Of a DNA stretch of 64,000 bases, positions 14,739-23,976 are shown in pieces. This stretch comes from Ignavibacteria bacterium. GTDB taxonomy: Bacteria > Bacteroidota > Ignavibacteria > Ignavibacteriales > Ignavibacteriaceae. Made by a program: the position numbers and the translations under genes. Location of the stretch: positions 17,658 to 81,657 of the forward strand of contig JAUYAB010000042.1 in the NCBI GenBank assembly GCA_030693705.1, in the 5' to 3' direction. The number at the start of each line of letters is the position of its first letter. Position 1 is the first letter of the stretch. Below the pieces are notes generated by a model. That model worked only from the letters and a program-made list of their open reading frames with translations, made no database searches and had not been told where the DNA came from.

Positions 14739-17700
14739 TTATTCTAAAACTTTTTGGATAGTTATCGAAACCGAATGAGCGCCGATTTCCCAACTCTGAG
14801 AGAATCCGGGCTCACCTATTTCAAATGTAATTTTGTTTGCTAAAGTTTCATTTGAAATGTACTGATTAAATAATTTAATTGCATTAACAAATTCATCAAC
14901 CGCTTCAAAGCTGATAAGGATTCTATCAGTTACTTCAAACCCGGCATCCTTCCGCATATTTTGTACACGGTTAACAAACTCGCGGGCAAGTCCTTCTTGA
15001 ATAAGCTCGTCATTCAACAGTGTATCAAGCGCTACTGTAACACCTTCGTCGCTTTCAACAGACCAGCCGGTAATTTCCGAGCTTATAATTTCTACATCCT
15101 CTTTCTGAACTTCGAAAGTTTCAGTTTCTAAAGTTACAAAAACGGATTCTCCTTTTTCAAGTTTTCCTATTAAATCTTTATTAAATTGTCGAATGGAATT
15201 GGCAACCGGATTAACTTTTTTACCGAATTTTGGTCCCAGAGTCTTAAAATTCGGTTTTGCCGATTTAGTCACAATATCCGCATCATCCTCAAGAATGATC
15301 AATTCTTTAACATTAACTTCCTCAAGAATAACATCTTTCATCTGGCTTAAAGAATCACGTTTTGCCGCATCCACCGCAACCATAATTTTTTGTAATGGCT
15401 GACGAACTTTTAAGTTCAGTTTTGCTCGCATTGCACGGGTTAAATAAACTACCCGCTGTGCAAGTTCCATTTTTTCTTCGAGCACTTTATCAATAAATTT
15501 TACTTCGGGGAAATCAGTTAAGTGAACCGATTCAAACGGCTCTTCTTTTGTGTTTTCATTCAGATTTTGATACAATTCCTCTGAAAAGAAAGGAGCAAAC
15601 GGTGAAAGAAGTTTTGAAATAATTTTTAAACTTTCATACAGTGTTTGGTAAGCCGCAATTTTATTCTGATTATTTTCCGATTTCCAGAAACGTCTTCTAT
15701 TCCTTCTTACATACCAGTTTGAAAGATGATCGATCGTAAACGAATAAATGAGCCGGGCAGCTTTGGTAACGTCATACGCATCCATAAACTGTTGATATTC
15801 TTTTACAACCGAATTAAGTTTGGAAATTATCCAGCGATCAATTTCGGGCCTTTCTTCATACGGGATAAACTTTTCGCTAAAATTGAACTTATCAATATTT
15901 GCATACAAGGCAAAGAATGAATACGTATTTAACAAAGTTCCGAAAAATTTTCTTTGCGTTTCCGCCAGATCATCTTCGCTGAATAAGGTTGGTCGCCACG
16001 GCGGATTATTTACCGTTAAATACCAGCGAGTTGCATCGGCACCATATTTATCAAATAAAGTAAACGGATCAACAGTATTCCCTTTTGACTTAGACATTTT
16101 CTGTCCGGACTTGTCTAAGATTAAATCGTTAACAAGAACATTTTTATAGGCGACCTTATCGAACAGCATTGTAGAAATTGCATGCAGAGTATAAAACCAA
16201 CCGCGCGTCTGATCTATCCCTTCGCAAATAAAATCCGCCGGAAAATTTTTATCAAACCATTCTTGGTTTTCAAACGGATAATGATACTGGGCAAACGGCA
16301 TAGAACCGCTATCAAACCAAACATCAATTAATTCCGGAGTTCGTTTATAAACTTTTCCGTTTCGTTCAAATTTAACATCGTCAACAAAAGGTTTATGAAG
16401 ATCGATTTCTTCAGCGGGTAAATCTTTTACGAGAATTTTATTTCCGTCCCGTTCAACAAACCCTTCTTTCAATTCAGCCACAGAACCCACAGCGAACATA
16501 TCACCGTCATCGTTTAGCCAAAGAGGAAGCGGCGTTCCCCAATAACGATCGCGCGAAAGTGACCAGTCTTTGTTTTCTTCAAGCCAGTTACCAAATCTTC
16601 CGGCGCCTACTTCAGGCGGACACCAATTGATAGTTTTGTTCAACTCGATCATCCGTTTAGAAATTTCTGTTGTGCGGATGTACCAACTGTCGCGTGCGTA
16701 ATAGATCAAAGGATTGTCGCATCGCCAACAATGCGGGTATGAATGAAGATGATCGTTACCTGCTTTGTAAATGAGATTGCGTTCTTTCAAATTTCTCACA
16801 ACATCGGGATCAACACCTTTTTCTTCGTGAGTGGTAAACTTGAGCGATTTTACTAATCGTCCGGCAAAGTCTGTAACTTCGTCGGTAAATCTTCCGCTTT
16901 TTGTAACCGGTTGAAGAAACGGCAGATCAAATTTCTTAGAGGCTTCATAATCGTCGGCGCCAAATGCAGGAGCAATATGAACCACACCGGTACCGTCTTC
17001 CGTGCTTACGAATTCACCGGGAATAACATACCAGCCTTTTTTATCGGTTGGAATATATGAGAACAACGGTTCGTATTCTTTATTTAAAAGATCGGCGCCT
17101 TTTACTTTGGCAACGAGTTCATATTCTTCTTTGATAACAGACAAACGGGCTTCGGCAATATAAAAGATTCCGTGTTTTTCTGTTTTTATTTTTACATAAT
17201 CGATTTCAGCACCGACAGCAAGAGCAACGTTTGAAATCAATGTCCACGGCGTTGTTGTCCAAACTAAAATTGCGGCGTCTTCATCTTTTAATTTGAATTT
17301 GATATAGACGCTTGGATCGTGAACATCTGCGTAACCAAGCGCAAGTTCGTGCGAAGAAAGTGGCGTTTCGCAATGGGGACATTGGGGTACAATTTTAAAT
17401 CCTTTATAAATCAATCCCTTTTTTACATATTCCGAAAGCGCCCACCAAACCGATTCGATATAATCATTCGTGCAAGTTATGTATGCGTCATCAAGATTGA
17501 TCCAGTAGCCCATCCGCTCTGTAAGCGTTTGCCAGCCTTGTTTCATTTCGATATGACCGTAGACCAAATCTTTTGCTTTTTGGTTGAATGCGGCAACGCC
17601 GTACTTTTCAATATCCGATTTTTGCGAAAAGTCCAACTCTTTTTCAAGTGCAATTTCAACCGGCAAACCGTGCGTATCCCAACCGGCTTTTCTATGAACT

Positions 17701-17933
17701 TGATACCCTTGCAACGTTTTGTAACGGCAGATCAAATCTTTAAGAGTTCTTGCCATCACGTGATGAATGCCAGGTTTTCCATTTACTGTTGGTGGTCCCT
17801 CATAGAATGTGAAAGTTTTTTCTTCGCTTCGCGATTGAATACTTTTTTCAAAAATTTTATGCTCTTGCCAGAACTTGAGAATCTCTTTTTCTAAAGTAGC
17901 GTAGTTTACAGAATCAGAATATTGTTTGAACAT
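14739..17933 (-). CDS. ileS: Isoleucyl-tRNA synthetase
   Basis: Class I synthetase of 1064 residues, charging and editing tRNA-Ile. PGIHHVMARTLKD contains the HIGH-type motif, WDTHGLPVEIALEKEL is the signature of IleRS, the CP1 editing domain spans roughly 200-400, and KMSKSKGNTVDPF is the KMSKS loop. The long C-terminus without an obvious terminal Cys zinc finger resembles the eukaryote-like IleRS type, which often resists mupirocin; that is an inference. It lies 16 bp before the dksA-like gene, within the same transcription run. Confidence 0.96.
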   Translation of the reverse strand: MFKQYSDSVNYATLEKEILKFWQEHKIFEKSIQSRSEEKTFTFYEGPPTVNGKPGIHHVMARTLKDLICRYKTLQGYQVHRKAGWDTHGLPVEIALEKELDFSQKSDIEKYGVAAFNQKAKDLVYGHIEMKQGWQTLTERMGYWINLDDAYITCTNDYIESVWWALSEYVKKGLIYKGFKIVPQCPHCETPLSSHELALGYADVHDPSVYIKFKLKDEDAAILVWTTTPWTLISNVALAVGAEIDYVKIKTEKHGIFYIAEARLSVIKEEYELVAKVKGADLLNKEYEPLFSYIPTDKKGWYVIPGEFVSTEDGTGVVHIAPAFGADDYEASKKFDLPFLQPVTKSGRFTDEVTDFAGRLVKSLKFTTHEEKGVDPDVVRNLKERNLIYKAGNDHLHSYPHCWRCDNPLIYYARDSWYIRTTEISKRMIELNKTINWCPPEVGAGRFGNWLEENKDWSLSRDRYWGTPLPLWLNDDGDMFAVGSVAELKEGFVERDGNKILVKDLPAEEIDLHKPFVDDVKFERNGKVYKRTPELIDVWFDSGSMPFAQYHYPFENQEWFDKNFPADFICEGIDQTRGWFYTLHAISTMLFDKVAYKNVLVNDLILDKSGQKMSKSKGNTVDPFTLFDKYGADATRWYLTVNNPPWRPTLFSEDDLAETQRKFFGTLLNTYSFFALYANIDKFNFSEKFIPYEERPEIDRWIISKLNSVVKEYQQFMDAYDVTKAARLIYSFTIDHLSNWYVRRNRRRFWKSENNQNKIAAYQTLYESLKIISKLLSPFAPFFSEELYQNLNENTKEEPFESVHLTDFPEVKFIDKVLEEKMELAQRVVYLTRAMRAKLNLKVRQPLQKIMVAVDAAKRDSLSQMKDVILEEVNVKELIILEDDADIVTKSAKPNFKTLGPKFGKKVNPVANSIRQFNKDLIGKLEKGESVFVTLETETFEVQKEDVEIISSEITGWSVESDEGVTVALDTLLNDELIQEGLAREFVNRVQNMRKDAGFEVTDRILISFEAVDEFVNAIKLFNQYISNETLANKITFEIGEPGFSQSWEIGAHSVSITIQKVLE

Positions 17934-17975
17934 GTGCTTGTTTATTTTAGTAGTTAGTTGTTTGTCGTAATTTGT

Positions 17976-18590
17976 TTATTGTGCTTCGTATTTCTTAATG
18001 AGTTCGCGTTCAATTTGAATGAACTCTTTCAATTCTTTTTCTATCCGTTCCTTTTTCAGTAACGTATTTTTTGCACTCGCTTCTGCATCGTTAATGATCT
18101 TTTCAGCCTTTACTTTAGCTTCCAGAACCGTTAAAGCCGCTTCGTCTTTTGCCGATTTAATATATTCTTCAAAAATATTTAGTTTCGATTTTACTTCGAG
18201 CAATTCTTTTTGAAGCGAAAAAATTTCTCCCATCGCCATACCAAAAAATGCCATTGTGCCTAACATAATATCGCGCAGTGTATAAAGAATAATATTCTCC
18301 GCTACAAGACTGCTGGCAGAAAAATATTCTTTAAAGAACGTTACAAGAAAAATGCTGACAAATGAAGTTGCTATTGCAAGCGCAAAAATTATCTTTCCGC
18401 CAACGTGCCAATCGTATGATTTGTTCATATACCAGCCAAGTGCAAAACAAAAAACCGAAATGACGAACCAGACCGCAAAATTATTTTCACCGAATTTAAA
18501 GATTTCCGTATCTAAAAAATTCGAAATGAATATCAGCACCGCTATTAAAGCCGGGGCAAAGTATGACGCGAGTTTTTTTGTTGCGCTCAT
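17976..18590 (-). CDS. Membrane protein with four TM segments and a coiled-coil tail
   Basis: Unrecognised protein of 204 residues. Hydrophobic segments at about 8-26, 38-54, 65-87 and 103-125 are followed by a charged alpha-helical tail (126-204: SLQKELLEVKSKLNIFEEYI and further Lys/Glu heptads) that should form a cytoplasmic coiled coil. Its ATG overlaps the stop of the purine nucleoside phosphorylase gene by 4 bp. The neighbour two genes upstream is a DivIVA-like protein, so a link to envelope or division is conceivable but not shown. Confidence 0.75.
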   Translation of the reverse strand: MSATKKLASYFAPALIAVLIFISNFLDTEIFKFGENNFAVWFVISVFCFALGWYMNKSYDWHVGGKIIFALAIATSFVSIFLVTFFKEYFSASSLVAENIILYTLRDIMLGTMAFFGMAMGEIFSLQKELLEVKSKLNIFEEYIKSAKDEAALTVLEAKVKAEKIINDAEASAKNTLLKKERIEKELKEFIQIERELIKKYEAQ

Positions 18591-19408
18591 AATTTTTTTA
18601 TAACCTCTTTCATCAATAAGGTCATTTTAGGTTCGGCAGTCATCGCCGCTTCAATAATTTCTTCCAGCACGGCAGGTTTAAGTGAATCGGGAAAACATTC
18701 ATCCGTAATGATGCTGAATCCGAGCACTTTCATTCCCATGTGGTTTGCCACAATATTTTCCGGAACGGTTGACATTCCAACTACATCCGCGCCGATAGCA
18801 CGCAAGAAGCGGTATTCGGCTTTTGTTTCAAGATTTGGACCCGACACCGCAACATAAACACCTTTGTGCACTTTAATTTTATTCTCAAGTGCAACGGATT
18901 CTGCAAGTTCAATTAATTGCAAATTGTACGGTTCACTCATATCTGGAAAACGGGAACCAAGTTCGTCTTCATTTTTCCCGATGAGTGGATTATCGCCAAG
19001 TAAATTAATATGATCCAGCATTAACATAATATCGCCGCGCCGGTAAATGGGATTCATTCCGCCGCAAGCATTTGAAACGAGCAAAGTTTCGACTCCAAGA
19101 AATTTCATTACGCGAACAGGATACGTAATTTGCTGCATGGTGTAGCCTTCATAAAAATGAAATCTTCCTTGCATTGCAATAACGTTCGTTCCGTTTATTT
19201 TTCCGAAAATTAATTTTCCCTTATGCGATTCAACAGTCGATAAGGGAAAATGCGGCAGATCGGCATAATCAATTTCGTGAGTGATTTGGATTTCCTTTAC
19301 AAGTCCACCGAGTCCCGTTCCGAGAATAATGCCAACCGGGTAATTTTCAGAAGTTTGTTTTCTGATTACTTCGAGCGTTTCGTTTATTTTTTCAGTTAAT
19401 GCACTCAT
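18587..19408 (-). CDS. punA: Purine nucleoside phosphorylase (PNP-I, trimeric type)
   Basis: Phosphorolyses inosine/guanosine to free base and ribose-1-phosphate for purine salvage in the cytoplasm. Motifs: GIILGTGLGG (phosphate site), MQGRFHFYEGY (conserved His), LVSNACGGMNP and VAVSGPNLETKAEYRFL, characteristic of the low-molecular-mass trimeric family. Length 273 is normal. It overlaps both the DivIVA-like gene before it and the membrane gene after it by 4 bp, so the three are coupled. Confidence 0.94.
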   Translation of the reverse strand: MSALTEKINETLEVIRKQTSENYPVGIILGTGLGGLVKEIQITHEIDYADLPHFPLSTVESHKGKLIFGKINGTNVIAMQGRFHFYEGYTMQQITYPVRVMKFLGVETLLVSNACGGMNPIYRRGDIMLMLDHINLLGDNPLIGKNEDELGSRFPDMSEPYNLQLIELAESVALENKIKVHKGVYVAVSGPNLETKAEYRFLRAIGADVVGMSTVPENIVANHMGMKVLGFSIITDECFPDSLKPAVLEEIIEAAMTAEPKMTLLMKEVIKKL

Positions 19409-19941
19409 AAAATTCTATCCACAAAATCGTCAATATTAATTTCAACTTTAGTTTGTCTTTCCGGCTTCTTTGCAACGGAAGGTTCAAAATCGGCTTTATC
19501 AATTTTCATTTCCAAAAGATGAGACTGAGTTGTAATGATCGCCTTTAGTTTTGCAATGATCAGATCGCGTTCCTCGCGTAAATTTATAATGGAATTCCGG
19601 ATATCATCAGCATTTTCTTTTGCTTTTTCAACCATTTGAGAAGCTTTGATCTCGGCTTCTTTCAACATCAACGCAGTCTGTTTTTTAGTTGATTCCACAG
19701 CCTTTGCGGAATTTTCCTGCGTTTTTAAAAGCGTGTCCTGCAGATTTTTTTCGATCCGTTTGAATTCAGCTAACTGCACATTTGCTTCTTCAAGCTGTTT
19801 TTTCATGGAATCATTTTCCGTTTGAAGTTCTTCAACTTCCGAAGCGATCTTTTCCAAAAAAGAATGAACTTCTTCTACTGAAAATCCTCGGAATGCTTTA
19901 TTAAATTCCTGCCGCTTAATGCTTAATGGTGATGTTCTCAT
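19405..19941 (-). CDS. DivIVA-domain coiled-coil protein
   Basis: 178-residue protein starting MRTSPLSIKRQEFNKAF, the typical DivIVA N-terminal membrane/pole-binding motif (LSI, F, RGFSVEEVHSFLEKI). A long coiled coil follows (about 45-140) and a short C-terminal tail (KVEINIDDFVDRIL). DivIVA-type proteins mark curved membrane and organise division or growth. I chose the ATG at 19939-19941 over an in-frame ATG 87 bp upstream because the upstream part would overlap yggS and lacks DivIVA similarity. It follows yggS by 7 bp, the common yggS-divIVA-ileS-lspA type order. Confidence 0.9.
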   Translation of the reverse strand: MRTSPLSIKRQEFNKAFRGFSVEEVHSFLEKIASEVEELQTENDSMKKQLEEANVQLAEFKRIEKNLQDTLLKTQENSAKAVESTKKQTALMLKEAEIKASQMVEKAKENADDIRNSIINLREERDLIIAKLKAIITTQSHLLEMKIDKADFEPSVAKKPERQTKVEINIDDFVDRIL

Positions 19942-19948
19942 ATTTTTT

Positions 19949-20635
19949 TTACGTTGAATAATTTCTTGTGCCAAAAATTGCCGTTCCGATGCGCAACATT
20001 GTAGCGCCTTCTTCAAGCGCGAGTTCAAAATCGCCGGTCATTCCCATTGAAAGTTCTTTAAGTCCAAAACCTTTTCCGTTTAACTGATCTTTTAAAAGCC
20101 GAAGCTGAACGAAACTTTGACTGACTTTTTTCTCATCATCCGTAAACGGCGCCATCGTCATCAGTCCAACGAGATTTATGTTTGGATTTTCTTTGCAAAA
20201 CCCGGCGATCTCTTCAATCTCTTTTTCGGAAGTTAACCCATGCTTGGTAGCTTCTTCCGAAGTCTTAATTTCTAAAAGAATCTTCTGCAATTTATTTTGT
20301 TTTTGAGCTATTTTCGCAATTTCTTCAGCAAGTTTCAATTTATCGACCGAGTGAATAAACTCCGCTCTCGGCACAACATATTTTGCTTTATTCGTTTGCA
20401 AGTGTCCGATAAAATGCCACGAGACATCTTTCGGGACAAAATCATATTTTTCTACAAGTTCCTGCGCCCAATTTTCTCCGAAATCTTTCTGTCCGCAGTT
20501 CACCGCTTTCAAAACAGATTCATACCCGTAAGTTTTGGAGACGGCAATTAAGGTTATTTCTGCCGGATTTCTGCCGATTTTAATACATTTTTCGGCAATT
20601 TCTTCACGGACTCTATTCAGGTTCTCTTTAATCAT
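19949..20635 (-). CDS. yggS: YggS-type pyridoxal phosphate homeostasis protein
   Basis: Cytoplasmic PLP-binding protein (PLPBP family) of 228 residues, thought to balance free PLP and amino acid pools without a known enzymatic reaction. Motifs: TLIAVSKTYG (PLP-binding Lys), FGENWAQELVEKY, WHFIGHLQTNKAKY, SMGMTGDFELALEEGATMLRIGTAIFG. It is the first gene of the long minus-strand run. The ATG at 20633-20635 starts a typical MIKENLNRVREEI N-terminus. Confidence 0.95.
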   Translation of the reverse strand: MIKENLNRVREEIAEKCIKIGRNPAEITLIAVSKTYGYESVLKAVNCGQKDFGENWAQELVEKYDFVPKDVSWHFIGHLQTNKAKYVVPRAEFIHSVDKLKLAEEIAKIAQKQNKLQKILLEIKTSEEATKHGLTSEKEIEEIAGFCKENPNINLVGLMTMAPFTDDEKKVSQSFVQLRLLKDQLNGKGFGLKELSMGMTGDFELALEEGATMLRIGTAIFGTRNYST

Positions 20636-20774
20636 AATAAAATCAAGTTTGTAAACCTATTGCTTTTCTTTGCAAAAATCAATAAAAATTACTGAAAATT
20701 TTTCCGCCAAGTTTTTTGCGGTTTTTCTCCCTAATTCCTTATTTTTCAAATGAATTTTAATTTTAAAGGGATTT

Positions 20775-21413
20775 ATGAAAAAACTAACCATCATTTCCTT
20801 AATTTTTCTTTCGGTGCAACTATTTTCGCAAATGCAATCACTGGTTTACCAACCACATTATGCGGAAAAATCACAAGTTGATTCACCACTTCATGTACAA
20901 AAAAATATCATACATCCAAAAACTTTAAAAGTAATCGGCCAAGGTTTAGGTGGAACTGCTCTGGGGATATTGGGTGCCATTAGCGGAGGATCAGTTGGAT
21001 ATTTAATTTCCAAGGAACAACATGCTAATTTCCCATATATTACTACTCCAGAGTTAATTGGTGGAATGCTCGGATATTCTTTGGGAAGTACTCTTGGAGT
21101 TTATTGGATTGGAAATAATAAAGAGCTAAAAGGGTCGTTTAACTATACGTTCCTTGGTTCAACCATTGGCGCGGTAGCTGGAGGGTTAGGACTTTGGGTC
21201 ATAGGTCCTTTCGCTCTTTTGTTGCCGAGTGTTGGCGGAATAATAGCTTTTTATCTTTCTGCTGAAGAAGTTATTCCGGTAAAAACAGATTCGTTAATTC
21301 AAATTCAAAATGAAAAAGTTCAGTTTGGTGCTCCAAGAATATTTCTAACAAGAATTGATGAGACCTCGAATAAGTTAAGATACAATTTTGAACTGCTTCG
21401 AGTAAATTTTTAA
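20775..21413 (+). CDS. Secreted/membrane protein with glycine-rich hydrophobic segments
   Basis: Unrecognised protein of 212 residues. Signal peptide at 1-19 (MKKLTIISLIFLSVQLFSQ). Three or four Gly-rich hydrophobic stretches (about 53-75, 93-113, 127-165: GGTALGILGAISGGSVGYLI and TIGAVAGGLGLWVIGPFALLLP) look like glycine-zipper membrane helices. The C-terminus (RIFLTRIDETSNKLRYNFELLRVNF) may be periplasmic. Stand-alone gene between yggS (divergent) and nadB; AAAGGGATTT precedes the ATG. Confidence 0.65.
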   Translation: MKKLTIISLIFLSVQLFSQMQSLVYQPHYAEKSQVDSPLHVQKNIIHPKTLKVIGQGLGGTALGILGAISGGSVGYLISKEQHANFPYITTPELIGGMLGYSLGSTLGVYWIGNNKELKGSFNYTFLGSTIGAVAGGLGLWVIGPFALLLPSVGGIIAFYLSAEEVIPVKTDSLIQIQNEKVQFGAPRIFLTRIDETSNKLRYNFELLRVNF

Positions 21414-21490
21414 CTAATAAAATCTGTTCAACGATCAATTTTTATTTTGCGGATACTCCAATCTGCCCCATCCTTCAGCAAAAAAATTCC

Positions 21491-21498
21491 TATTTTTG
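21491..21498 (+). promoter_or_regulatory. Possible Bacteroidota-type -7 box before nadB
   Basis: TATTTTTG fits the TAnnTTTG -7 pattern known in Bacteroidota, 15 bp before the nadB ATG, which would give a very short leader. No matching -33 TTG at the right distance. Confidence 0.25.
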
Positions 21499-21513
21499 TA
21501 AAACAATATTTCT

Positions 21514-23091
21514 ATGATGAACACACACCAATTTGATACCATAATTATCGGCAGCGGACTCGCCGGATTGTATTCAGCTATTCACGCTGCAAAACATGGA
21601 AGTGTTGCGCTGATTACAAAAACCACTCTCGATCTTTCAAATTCATATTGGGCACAAGGTGGAATTGCCGCTGCAATCTCTAAAGACGATTCTCCTTTAC
21701 TTCATTTTGAAGACACACTTTCTGCCGGAAGAAATCTTTGCGATAAAACTGCTGTTGAAGTTTTGGTAAATGAAGGAAGAGAAAGAGTCTTCGAGCTTAT
21801 CGAAATGGGAATGCCGTTCGATAAAGAAAATGGTGAAATTGCTCTCGGACTTGAAGGAGGGCATTCGCGGCGAAGAGTTTTGCATGCAGGCGGAGATTCT
21901 ACCGGACGCGATATTGTAAATTTTGTTTTGAAATCTGTTTTGGGAAACAAACGCATCTCCATTTTTGAAAATAAATTTGTTTATAATTTACTCGTCCAAG
22001 AGAACGAATGCATTGGCGTTTCTGCGTATGATTTTATGGAGAATAAAAATTTTCACTTTCTCGGTAATTCGACAATTCTCGCTTCCGGTGGAGGCGCGGC
22101 AGTTTATTTAAGATCTACAAATCCACATACCTCGCTTGGGGATGGTGTTTCTCTCGCCTACAATATTGGAGCAGAAATTGAGAGCATGGAGTTTATGCAA
22201 TTCCATCCAACGGCATTTTATTCGCCGGGCGGTGAAACATTTTTAATCAGCGAAGCCGTCCGTGGAGAAGGCGCTTATCTTGTCAATTATAACGGAGTTC
22301 GATTTCTGCAGGAACAAAATTTAACTGAACTTGCCCCGCGCGATGTTGTTTCCGAAGCAATTTTTAACGAGATGAAAAATTCAGGCGAACCAAATGTTTT
22401 TCTGAAACTTGATCACCTTGATGCGGAAAAAATAAAATCACGCTTCTCAAATATTTATAGTGAAACGATGCGCTTTGGAATTGATATGACAAAGCAACCG
22501 CTTCCTGTAGCGCCTGCCGCACACTTTATGATCGGTGGAATTAAAACCGGATTGAGCGGAGAGACAAACATAAGCCGTTTGTATGCAGTGGGTGAAGTCG
22601 CTTCATCCGGTATCCACGGTGCAAACCGGCTTGCAAGTAATTCACTGCTCGAGTGTTTGGTTTTTGCGAAGCGAGCAGTTGAGGATTCGTTAAGCTACAA
22701 GAAGATTAAAAATTTCTCAGACAAAATTGAGACTTCTCCACCATTCAAAGTTGCAAAAGAAAAAGAGAGTGATTTTTTATATGCAAAAAATTTGATCTCA
22801 AAACTTTTGTGGGATAATGCCGGGATAGTTCGCACAAAAGAAAAACTAAATCTTGCAATCGGAAAACTGAATGATCTTTCTGCTCAACTAAAACTTGTTA
22901 AAAATGAATATTACTCGTTTAGAATTTCAAGTTTGCTGCTGTTTTCCAAACTGTTAACCTCGGCAGCATTAATAAGAGAAGAAAGCCGCGGAAGTCATTT
23001 ACGAAAAGATTTTCCTGAAGAAAGTCTGAACTTTCAAAAAACCATTATTCAACAAAAAGATAAACCGGTAAAATTTTTTAACATTAAATAA
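21514..23091 (+). CDS. nadB: L-aspartate oxidase
   Basis: FAD enzyme oxidising L-aspartate to iminoaspartate, the first step of de novo NAD synthesis; it can use oxygen or fumarate. N-terminal FAD site IIIGSGLAGLYSAIHAA (residues 10-26), then the flavoprotein family motif GGHSRRRVLHAGGDSTG, EFMQFHPTAFY, and C-terminal GEVASSGIHGANRLASNSLLE. 525 residues is normal. Two ATG codons stand together at the start. First gene of nadB-nadC-nadA; nadC begins 6 bp after the stop. Confidence 0.96.
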   Translation: MMNTHQFDTIIIGSGLAGLYSAIHAAKHGSVALITKTTLDLSNSYWAQGGIAAAISKDDSPLLHFEDTLSAGRNLCDKTAVEVLVNEGRERVFELIEMGMPFDKENGEIALGLEGGHSRRRVLHAGGDSTGRDIVNFVLKSVLGNKRISIFENKFVYNLLVQENECIGVSAYDFMENKNFHFLGNSTILASGGGAAVYLRSTNPHTSLGDGVSLAYNIGAEIESMEFMQFHPTAFYSPGGETFLISEAVRGEGAYLVNYNGVRFLQEQNLTELAPRDVVSEAIFNEMKNSGEPNVFLKLDHLDAEKIKSRFSNIYSETMRFGIDMTKQPLPVAPAAHFMIGGIKTGLSGETNISRLYAVGEVASSGIHGANRLASNSLLECLVFAKRAVEDSLSYKKIKNFSDKIETSPPFKVAKEKESDFLYAKNLISKLLWDNAGIVRTKEKLNLAIGKLNDLSAQLKLVKNEYYSFRISSLLLFSKLLTSAALIREESRGSHLRKDFPEESLNFQKTIIQQKDKPVKFFNIK

Positions 23092-23097
23092 TCGAAT

Positions 23098-23934
23098 ATG
23101 AAGTTAAATCAAAAAGAAATTGAAAGAGTAATTCTTACCGCGCTGAAAGAAGATATTGGCGCCGGTGATACTACAACAAATCTGATCATCGAAAAAAAGC
23201 AACAAGCAAAAGCATTCTTTCTTGCAAAAGAAGATGGAATTATAGCCGGACTTGCAATCGCTAAAATGGTTTTGCAAAAATTTGACAAGACAATAAAATG
23301 GAAATCATTTATAAAAGATGGAGAATTCGTCTCTGCCGGAACTCACATTGCTGAAGTAAAAGGATCGTTGCGAGATTTATTAACGGGCGAACGAACTGCG
23401 CTGAATATTTTGCAAAGAATGTCAGGTATCGCAACAGCAACAAATAGTTTTGTTGACGCTGTGAAAAATACAAATGCAAAAATTCTCGATACTCGAAAAA
23501 CTGTTCCGGGTCTGCGTATGCTCGATAAATATGCTGTAAAAATCGGCGGCGGAACAAATCACCGCAGCGGACTTTTCGATATGGTTTTAATTAAAGATAA
23601 CCACATCAAAGCGGCAGGAAGCATTTCAAACGCCGTTGCCAAAATTAGAAAAGGTGCAACACAAAAAATTAAAATAGAAGTTGAAACAAGTAATCTTGAT
23701 GAAGTTCGTGAAGCATTGAAAAACAAAGTCGAAATTATCATGCTCGATAATATGACGGTCTCGATGATGAAAGAAGCGGTAAAAATAATCGCGGGGAAAG
23801 CTAAAGTAGAAGCTTCAGGAAATGTAAACTTCAAATCGATTAAAGCAATTGCTGAAACCGGAGTTGATTTTATTTCCGTCGGCGCACTTACACATTCCGT
23901 AAAAGCGCTGGACATCAGTATGAAAATAATGTAG
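23098..23934 (+). CDS. nadC: Quinolinate phosphoribosyltransferase (nicotinate-nucleotide pyrophosphorylase, carboxylating)
   Basis: Converts quinolinate and PRPP to nicotinate mononucleotide, third step of NAD synthesis. 278 residues. Key segments: ALKEDIGAGDTTTNL, GERTALNILQRMSGIAT, ILDTRKTVPGLRMLDKYAVKIGGGTNHRSGLFDMVLIKDNHI (catalytic Arg/Lys/His cluster), IEVETSNLDEV and IMLDNM. Middle gene of the nad operon. Confidence 0.97.
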   Translation: MKLNQKEIERVILTALKEDIGAGDTTTNLIIEKKQQAKAFFLAKEDGIIAGLAIAKMVLQKFDKTIKWKSFIKDGEFVSAGTHIAEVKGSLRDLLTGERTALNILQRMSGIATATNSFVDAVKNTNAKILDTRKTVPGLRMLDKYAVKIGGGTNHRSGLFDMVLIKDNHIKAAGSISNAVAKIRKGATQKIKIEVETSNLDEVREALKNKVEIIMLDNMTVSMMKEAVKIIAGKAKVEASGNVNFKSIKAIAETGVDFISVGALTHSVKALDISMKIM

Positions 23935-23976
23935 AAATTTTTTCTCCGGTTAATTTTGAATGAAAAGGAAATTATT

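Noticed and set aside
19942..20028. Longer N-terminus for the DivIVA-like protein
   Set aside because: It would overlap yggS in another frame and lacks similarity to the DivIVA start; the ATG at 19941 gives the classical N-terminus.
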